From Bacteroidaceae bacterium (GTDB lineage Bacteria; Bacteroidota; Bacteroidia; Bacteroidales; Bacteroidaceae), in the NCBI GenBank assembly GCA_017503065.1, contig JAFVTT010000033.1:1-20397 (forward strand): a stretch of DNA of 20,397 nt, given 5' to 3'. The position numbers and the translations under genes are program-made. Under the pieces are notes generated by a model. It was not told the origin of the DNA and did no database searches. It saw only the letters and a list, made by a program, of their open reading frames with translations. This document shows, piece by piece, positions 15,369 to 20,397 of the stretch (its first letter is position 1; each line of letters starts with the position of its first letter).

Positions 15369-17024
15369 ATGACTATATATCCTTCGTTTAACAAGAACAT
15401 AGAGGAAAGCATCCGAAAACATTGGAGCCTTCCCTCTATGTCCGACTACGGCAGGCAGACTTTCCAATACAGCGACATTGCAGAGGAAATAGCCAAACTG
15501 CACATCCTCTTTGCCAACACCGGCATCAGGAAGGGTGACAAGATAGCCATCTGCAGCCGCAACATGAGCCGTTGGGGAGTAGCGTTTCTGGCCACCCTCA
15601 CCTATGGTGCCGTAGCAGTTCCCATACTGCACGAGTTCCACCCCGAGCAGGTACACCATATCGTAAACCATAGCGAATCACGCATCCTCTTCGTCGGCGA
15701 CCTCGTATGGAAGAAACTCGACGCCAAGGAGATGCCTGACCTTGAAGGCATTGTGCAGTTGAACGACTGGACATTGCTTTCCGCCAAGAACAAGAAACTG
15801 AAGGATACCGTAGAGAATCTCAACAGATGCTTTGGCGAGAAGTATCCCGCCAGTTTCGGCCAGAAGGACCTTGCCTACCATGCCGACGAACCGGAGGAAC
15901 TGGCAATAATAAACTACACCTCCGGCACGACTTCCAACTCCAAGGGCGTGATGATTCCATACCGCGCCATCGTGGGCAACATGATGTGCGCAGGCGAACT
16001 CATCGGCAACAACGCAAAGGCTGGCGACACTCTCCTGTCCATGTTGCCCCTGGCACACACACTGGGAATGTCGTTTGAATTCCTCTTTGAATTCGTCTGG
16101 GGCATACACGTACACTTCCTCACAAGCAAACTGACTCCGAGCATCCTGCTCAAGGCATTGGCCGACATACGTCCCATAGCCCTCGTGTGCGTACCTCTTA
16201 TTATAGAGAAGGTTGTGCGCAAGGCCGTAATGCAGAAAATCAGCGACCCGAAGATAAAACTGCTTCTGAAGACCCCTATAATCGGACGCAAGATAAAGGA
16301 CAAGATATGCCAGGGCATACGCAATGCCTTCGGTGGCAACTTCTACGAGGTGGTTATCGGAGGTGCGGCAATGAACCAGGAGGTGGAAGCGCTCTTGCAC
16401 GACATCGGCTTTAACTTCACCGTCGGGTATGGTGCCACGGAATGTGCACCACTCATATCATGCGAAGACTGGAAGGACTTTGTCTTGGGCAGTTGCGGCA
16501 AGACGGTAAAGCGGATGGAAGTGAAGATAGACAGCCGCAACCCATACGAAATCCCAGGCGAGATCCTTGTAAGGGGACAGAACGTGATGCTCGGTTACTA
16601 CAAGAATCCCGAGGCTACGGCCGAGACGCTCCGCAACGGATGGTATCACACCGGAGACCTGGGTATCATAGACCGCCATGGCAACATCTTCATTAAGGGC
16701 AGGATAAAGAACATGCTTCTTTCCGGCAACGGACAGAACATCTACCCCGAGGAGATTGAGGACAAACTCAACAACCTGCCCTTTGTTCAGGAATGTGTCG
16801 TTGTCCAACGCGAAGGCAAACTTTACGGACTTGTATATCCCGACCCGGAACTTGTCAAGAAACAGGATATCTCCCGTAAGGAACTGGCCGACAAGATGGA
16901 GGAGAACAGAAAGTTCCTCAACACACAATTACCGGCATACGAACAACTTGCCGGCATAATACTGCGAGATGAAGAATTTGAGAAGACGCCCAAACGCTCA
17001 ATCAAACGATTCCTGTACTCGTAG
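15369..17024 (+). CDS. AMP-forming acyl-CoA synthetase (fatty acid-CoA ligase type), copy 2
   Basis: This 551-residue protein is a close paralogue of the preceding gene and is colinear with it. The A3 motif NYTSGTTSNSKGVMIP starts at the same residue, 182; A5 YGATECAP is again at 354-361; A7 reads YHTGDLGIIDRHGNIFIKGR; the C-terminus is KTPKRSIKRFLYS. By eye about two thirds of the first 110 residues are identical. Differences concentrate where the acyl pocket would lie (LPLAHTLGMSFEFLFEFVWG here against LPMAHMYGMAFEFIYEFTRG), which suggests different chain preference, though that is inference. Isoleucine AUA codons are more frequent than in copy 1. A 44-bp stretch around the A8 region (16730-16773) is identical to copy 1. 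The 28-nt gap indicates cotranscription. Confidence 0.92.
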   Translation: MTIYPSFNKNIEESIRKHWSLPSMSDYGRQTFQYSDIAEEIAKLHILFANTGIRKGDKIAICSRNMSRWGVAFLATLTYGAVAVPILHEFHPEQVHHIVNHSESRILFVGDLVWKKLDAKEMPDLEGIVQLNDWTLLSAKNKKLKDTVENLNRCFGEKYPASFGQKDLAYHADEPEELAIINYTSGTTSNSKGVMIPYRAIVGNMMCAGELIGNNAKAGDTLLSMLPLAHTLGMSFEFLFEFVWGIHVHFLTSKLTPSILLKALADIRPIALVCVPLIIEKVVRKAVMQKISDPKIKLLLKTPIIGRKIKDKICQGIRNAFGGNFYEVVIGGAAMNQEVEALLHDIGFNFTVGYGATECAPLISCEDWKDFVLGSCGKTVKRMEVKIDSRNPYEIPGEILVRGQNVMLGYYKNPEATAETLRNGWYHTGDLGIIDRHGNIFIKGRIKNMLLSGNGQNIYPEEIEDKLNNLPFVQECVVVQREGKLYGLVYPDPELVKKQDISRKELADKMEENRKFLNTQLPAYEQLAGIILRDEEFEKTPKRSIKRFLYS

Positions 17025-17046
17025 CACCGATTAACGGAATTACAAC

Positions 17047-17104
17047 ACCCTGCCGATGAGTATAATCTCGCCGGCAGGGTAAAGTGGGTAAATAGGCCCC
17101 TGCC
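17047..17104 (+). promoter_or_regulatory. Alternative hairpins in the leader before lepA
   Basis: ACCCTGCCG (17047-17055) pairs perfectly with CGGCAGGGT (17072-17080). A second CCCTGCC at 17098-17104 can instead pair with the same GGCAGGG (17073-17079). The two hairpins are mutually exclusive. Neither is followed by a clear T-run. This fills most of the 122-nt gap between the synthetase and lepA and may be a terminator without a U-tract, an attenuator or a processing site. No TAnnTTTG promoter for lepA was found in the gap. Confidence 0.45.
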
Positions 17105-17146
17105 AAAAGAAGACGAAAAAAGCAGAACAGCACATACACTTATTTA

Positions 17147-18973
17147 ATGAAAAGAATACGCAACTTTTGCATCATAGCACACATCGACCACGGCAAGAGC
17201 ACCCTGGCCGACAGACTTCTGGAAATAACCGAAACCATCAAGGCCACACACGGGCAGATGCTGGACGACATGGACCTGGAACAGGAGCGTGGCATCACCA
17301 TCAAGAGCCATGCCATACAGATGGAATACGACTACAGGCGCGATGCCGGTGTCAGTCCCCTGCCTGTCAGCGATGATATCGAAGACGGACGCTATATACT
17401 GAACCTCATCGACACTCCGGGACACGTGGACTTCAGTTACGAGGTTTCGCGTTCCATAGCGGCATGCGAAGGTGCCTTGCTTGTAGTGGACGCCACGCAG
17501 GGTGTTCAGGCCCAGACCATCAGCAACCTCTACATGGCCATCGAGCAGGACCTGGAAATCATCCCCGTCATCAACAAGTGCGACATGCCCAATGCCATGC
17601 CCGATGAGGTGGAGGACGAAATCATAGAACTTATCGGATGCAAGCGCGAAGAGATACTTCGTGCCAGCGGCAAGACAGGTGAGGGCGTACCCGAAATCCT
17701 CCGCGCCGTGGTGGAGCGTGTCCCCCACCCCGAAGGCGATGAGGACGCACCCTTGCAGGCGCTCATCTTCGACAGCGTCTTCAACTCCTTCCGCGGTATC
17801 ATCGCATACTTCAAGATAGTGAACGGAAGCATAAAGACCGGGGATGCCGTAAAGTTCATGAACACCGACCGCGAATACAAGGCTGATGAAATAGGCGTGC
17901 TGAAGATGGACATGGCACCACGCACGGAACTGCATTGCGGCGACGTAGGCTATATTGTTTCAGGCATCAAGACCGCCACCGAAGTAAAAGTTGGCGATAC
18001 AATCACCAAGGTCGTGACACCTGCCAAGGAGGCCATTGCCGGTTTTGAGGAAGTGAAGCCCATGGTGTTCGCAGGCCTGTACCCGATAGAGACGGAAGAC
18101 TTCGAGAACCTGCGTGCATCCTTGGAGAAACTCCAACTCAACGACGCCTCGCTTACCTTCACCCCGGAGAGTTCCGTTGCACTGGGATTCGGATTCCGTT
18201 GCGGTTTCCTCGGCCTGCTTCACATGGAGATAGTACAGGAACGTCTGGACCGCGAGTTCAACATGGACGTCATCACCACCGTTCCTAACGTAAGTTATCA
18301 GGTTTACGACAAGCACGGCGAAGTGCGCGAGGTTCACAATCCCGCCGGCATGCCAGAAAGCACACTGATAGAACGCATTGAGGAACCATATATCCATGCC
18401 ACGGTGATCACACGCACGGACTACATCGGCAACATCATGACACTCTGCCTGGGCAAGCGTGGCGAGTTGCTGAAGCAGGACTACATCTCCGGCAACCGTG
18501 TGGAACTTCAATATGCCATGCCTCTTGGTGAGATAGTGATTGACTTCTACGACAAACTGAAGTCCATATCCAAGGGTTATGCTTCCTTCGACTACCACCA
18601 GTCTGGCTTCCGCCCCTCCAAACTTGTGAAACTGGACATCCTCCTCAATGGCGAACCCGTGGATGCCCTCAGCACACTGACACACTTTGACAATGCCGAG
18701 ACTTTCGGCCGTCGTATGTGCGAGAAACTGAAGGAACTGCTTCCTCGCCAGCAATACGACATTGCCATACAGGCAGCCATAGGTGCCAAGATCATTGCTC
18801 GTGAAACCGTCAAGCAGTTGCGCAAGGACGTATTGGCAAAGTGTTATGGCGGTGACGTGAGCCGTAAGCGCAAACTTCTCGAGAAGCAGAAGAAGGGCAA
18901 GAAGCGCATGAAGCAGATAGGCAATGTCCAGGTTCCGCAGAAAGCATTCCTGGCCGTGCTGAAATTAGACTAA
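17147..18973 (+). CDS. lepA: Elongation factor 4 (LepA), ribosome back-translocation GTPase
   Basis: The 608-residue protein is a complete LepA/EF4, a GTPase that acts on the ribosome during initiation or stalled elongation. G1 is HIDHGKST (12-19), G2 lies in [13 protein letters not shown]3 DTPGH (89-93) and G4 NKCD (143-146). Domains II and III follow, and the C-terminal LepA-specific domain ends in [19 protein letters not shown] and [13 protein letters not shown]. It is about 9 residues longer than the E. coli protein. Part of the surplus is an insert at about 64-80 ([17 protein letters not shown]) just before G3, close to the switch region, where most homologues have a short YKG-type turn. 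Translation starts at [18 protein letters not shown], which is the normal family start. The Crp-family gene follows after 76 nt. Confidence 0.97.
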   Translation: MKRIRNFCIIAHIDHGKSTLADRLLEITETIKATHGQMLDDMDLEQERGITIKSHAIQMEYDYRRDAGVSPLPVSDDIEDGRYILNLIDTPGHVDFSYEVSRSIAACEGALLVVDATQGVQAQTISNLYMAIEQDLEIIPVINKCDMPNAMPDEVEDEIIELIGCKREEILRASGKTGEGVPEILRAVVERVPHPEGDEDAPLQALIFDSVFNSFRGIIAYFKIVNGSIKTGDAVKFMNTDREYKADEIGVLKMDMAPRTELHCGDVGYIVSGIKTATEVKVGDTITKVVTPAKEAIAGFEEVKPMVFAGLYPIETEDFENLRASLEKLQLNDASLTFTPESSVALGFGFRCGFLGLLHMEIVQERLDREFNMDVITTVPNVSYQVYDKHGEVREVHNPAGMPESTLIERIEEPYIHATVITRTDYIGNIMTLCLGKRGELLKQDYISGNRVELQYAMPLGEIVIDFYDKLKSISKGYASFDYHQSGFRPSKLVKLDILLNGEPVDALSTLTHFDNAETFGRRMCEKLKELLPRQQYDIAIQAAIGAKIIARETVKQLRKDVLAKCYGGDVSRKRKLLEKQKKGKKRMKQIGNVQVPQKAFLAVLKLD

Positions 18974-18987
18974 AGAAAAATATAAAG

Positions 18988-19015
18988 GTGGGGCAGGACA
19001 GATACACTGCCCCAC
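18988..19015 (+). terminator. Hairpin after lepA, probable terminator without U-tract
   Basis: GTGGGGCAG (18988-18996) pairs perfectly with CTGCCCCAC (19007-19015) around a 10-nt loop, 14 nt after the lepA stop. There is no T-run, so termination may be partial or the hairpin may protect mRNA ends. Confidence 0.5.
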
Positions 19016-19049
19016 ACATACCATCCAATAAAGCAAAAACACAAACACC

Positions 19050-19640
19050 ATGGATCACAGAAGAGACGTTGCAAGAGAGATTGCACGCAGATACTGCCGT
19101 CTGGAGCCTCACAGCATAGAGGTATTGGCAGATTTACTAATCCCGATGAAGTTCCTAAGGGGTGAGATTGTACTGCGCGAAGGCGAGGAATGTACATGCA
19201 TGTACTATGTGGAACGAGGCATGGTACGCCAGTACTACTACAAGAACGGCAAGGACGTAACCGAACATTTCTCGTTCGAAGGCCGCATAGTCATGTGCAT
19301 AGAGTCGTTGCTGAAGCACGTCCCCAGCCAGATTATCATCGAGGCCTTGGAAACAACCCATCTCTATGCCCTGCCACGCAAGAAACTGCTGGAAGTCATA
19401 GACACATGCCCCGAACTGGGCATTCTGTACCGCAAGATTACGGAACATGCGCTTATCAGTTCCCAGCATCATGCCGACTCCCAACGCTTTGAGAATGCAC
19501 AGGAGCGCTACGAAAGGCTTCTGCGCGAGAAACCGGAAATCATCCTCCGTGCCCCCATGATATATGTTGCATCCTTTCTGCAGATGACCCCCGAGACACT
19601 GTCACGCGTACGCGCCCAGCACGAAAAGAGCACAAAATAG
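19050..19640 (+). CDS. Crp/Fnr-family transcriptional regulator
   Basis: The 196-residue protein has an N-terminal cyclic-nucleotide-binding-type beta-roll (about 25-115: FLRGEIVLREGEECTCMYYV, GMVRQYYYKNGKDVTEHFSF) and a long dimerisation helix region. A short C-terminal winged-helix remnant spans about 166-190 (LRAPMIYVASFLQMTPETLS). The phosphate-binding Arg-Ser/Thr of cAMP receptors is not present (the equivalent stretch reads HVPSQIII), and there is no Fnr-type cysteine cluster, so cAMP or an iron-sulphur centre is unlikely as the signal. Short Crp-like proteins of this sort are common in Bacteroidetes and their effectors are mostly unknown. It lies 76 nt after lepA and 38 nt before the aldolase-like gene; its targets could include either or the operator-like sites at 13.4 kb, but nothing shows this. 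Confidence 0.88.
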   Translation: MDHRRDVAREIARRYCRLEPHSIEVLADLLIPMKFLRGEIVLREGEECTCMYYVERGMVRQYYYKNGKDVTEHFSFEGRIVMCIESLLKHVPSQIIIEALETTHLYALPRKKLLEVIDTCPELGILYRKITEHALISSQHHADSQRFENAQERYERLLREKPEIILRAPMIYVASFLQMTPETLSRVRAQHEKSTK

Positions 19641-19678
19641 AACAGAGCCGCCCTATGGCAGGCAAACATACTACATTC

Positions 19679-20397
19679 ATGAAAAGAGTTTCCTTTGAAA
19701 GCGATTACAACAACGGGACCCTGCCCGAAATACTTTCACGCCTGATAGCGGAAAACGACAACAAGACCTCCGGCTATGGTTCCGACCCATACACGGCAAG
19801 TGCCAAGGAGAAGATACGACAGGCCATAGGTTGCCCCGATGCCGACATCTTCTTCCTGATAGGCGGAACGCAGACAAACCAGACCGTCATCGATGCCCTC
19901 CTGCTGGGATGCGAAGGTGTCATTGCCGCAGAATCGGCACATATCAACGTGCACGAATCGGGTGCCATTGAGGCCTACGGACATAAGGTTCTGGTAATTC
20001 CCTCCGAAGGAAGCAAACTCACAGCACAAGGTATAGACCGGTACATGTCTGCCTTTCTGGCCGACGAGACATATCCCCACATGGTATTGCCACGCATGGT
20101 CTACATCACCATGCCTACTGAACTGGGCATGCTCTATACCAAGCAGGAAATAGAGGACATACAGGAAGTGTGCAGACGCTACGACCTGCTGCTGTATGCC
20201 GACGGTGCACGTCTGGGATACGGTCTTACCTCCTCCCAGTCCGACATAACCCTGCCCTGGCTGGCACAACATGTGGACGCCTTCTATATCGGTGGCACCA
20301 AGGTGGGTGCCATGTTCGGCGAAGCGGTAGTCTTCAGCAACATCAAGGCACCAAGAGCCTTCTTCACCACCGTCAAGCGCCATGGTGCCCTCCTGGC
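19679..20397 (+). CDS. Threonine aldolase / beta-eliminating lyase family PLP enzyme, N-terminal part (cut by right edge)
   Basis: About 239 codons are visible with no stop before the right edge. The sequence is fold-type I PLP enzyme of the low-specificity L-threonine aldolase type, which splits L-threonine or allo-threonine to glycine and acetaldehyde. SDYNNGTLPEIL opens the domain, followed by YGSDPYTASAKEKI, the cofactor-phosphate loop FLIGGTQTNQ, AHINVHESGAIE, the cofactor-binding DGARLGYG and FYIGGTKVGAMFGEA with the PLP lysine K208. The GTQTNQ and SGYGSDPYT forms resemble a Bacteroidetes and Firmicutes subgroup. The start at 19679 (MKRVSFESDYNNG) fits homologues; an in-frame ATG at 19655 would add eight residues. 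It follows the Crp-like gene closely and is likely cotranscribed. Confidence 0.88.
   Translation, partial: MKRVSFESDYNNGTLPEILSRLIAENDNKTSGYGSDPYTASAKEKIRQAIGCPDADIFFLIGGTQTNQTVIDALLLGCEGVIAAESAHINVHESGAIEAYGHKVLVIPSEGSKLTAQGIDRYMSAFLADETYPHMVLPRMVYITMPTELGMLYTKQEIEDIQEVCRRYDLLLYADGARLGYGLTSSQSDITLPWLAQHVDAFYIGGTKVGAMFGEAVVFSNIKAPRAFFTTVKRHGALL

Overview
The window looks like chromosomal DNA from a Bacteroidales bacterium, most likely of the Prevotella type. The evidence is fourfold. Several intergenic gaps carry the Bacteroidetes promoter pattern (TTTG or TTG, about 20 bp, TAnnTTTG). Strong Shine-Dalgarno sequences are scarce. A DUF4494 gene and a HU-CCDC81/SPOR gene are present, both Bacteroidetes families. 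The gene order tgt - LptF/LptG-type permease - DEAD-box helicase is also typical. The species cannot be read from the sequence. No rRNA, tRNA, CRISPR array, transposase, integrase or phage gene was seen.

Layout. (1) 1-1054, minus strand: the N-terminus of a ZIP metal transporter that runs off the left edge, its promoter lying in a partly duplicated stretch, and trmN6 (tRNA A37 methyltransferase). (2) 1133-7536, plus strand: a promoter, then lon - tgt - LptF/LptG-like permease - DEAD-box helicase with gaps of 12-46 nt, closed by a strong intrinsic terminator. (3) 7527-9293, plus strand: a promoter almost touching a GTG start, then a membrane protein with HU-like N-terminal domains and a SPOR C-terminus, and a zinc-ribbon/FHA protein. 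(4) 12988 down to 9406, minus strand: a small unknown protein overlapping a YgiQ-family radical SAM gene, a patch of palindromic repeats at about 10560-10880 that forms the last codons of ygiQ, then DUF4494 and yggS joined by a one-base stop/start overlap. (5) 12989-13672: a 684-bp AT-rich gap with a possible short plus-strand RNA unit (promoter-like and terminator-like signals), operator-like palindromes and a promoter. (6) 13608 to the right edge, plus strand: two tandem paralogous acyl-CoA synthetases, lepA, a Crp/Fnr-family regulator and a threonine-aldolase-like PLP enzyme cut by the right edge.

Most genes are housekeeping: protein quality control, tRNA modification, LPS export, RNA remodelling, PLP homeostasis, fatty-acid activation and translation. 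No complete new defence or mobile system is visible. The parts most worth a second look are the candidate small RNA near 13.1 kb, the palindrome cluster that has become ygiQ coding sequence, the operator-like repeats before the acyl-CoA synthetases, the Tgt lacking the three classical zinc cysteines, the HU/SPOR + FHA pair with its apparently near-leaderless GTG start, and the competing hairpins before lepA.
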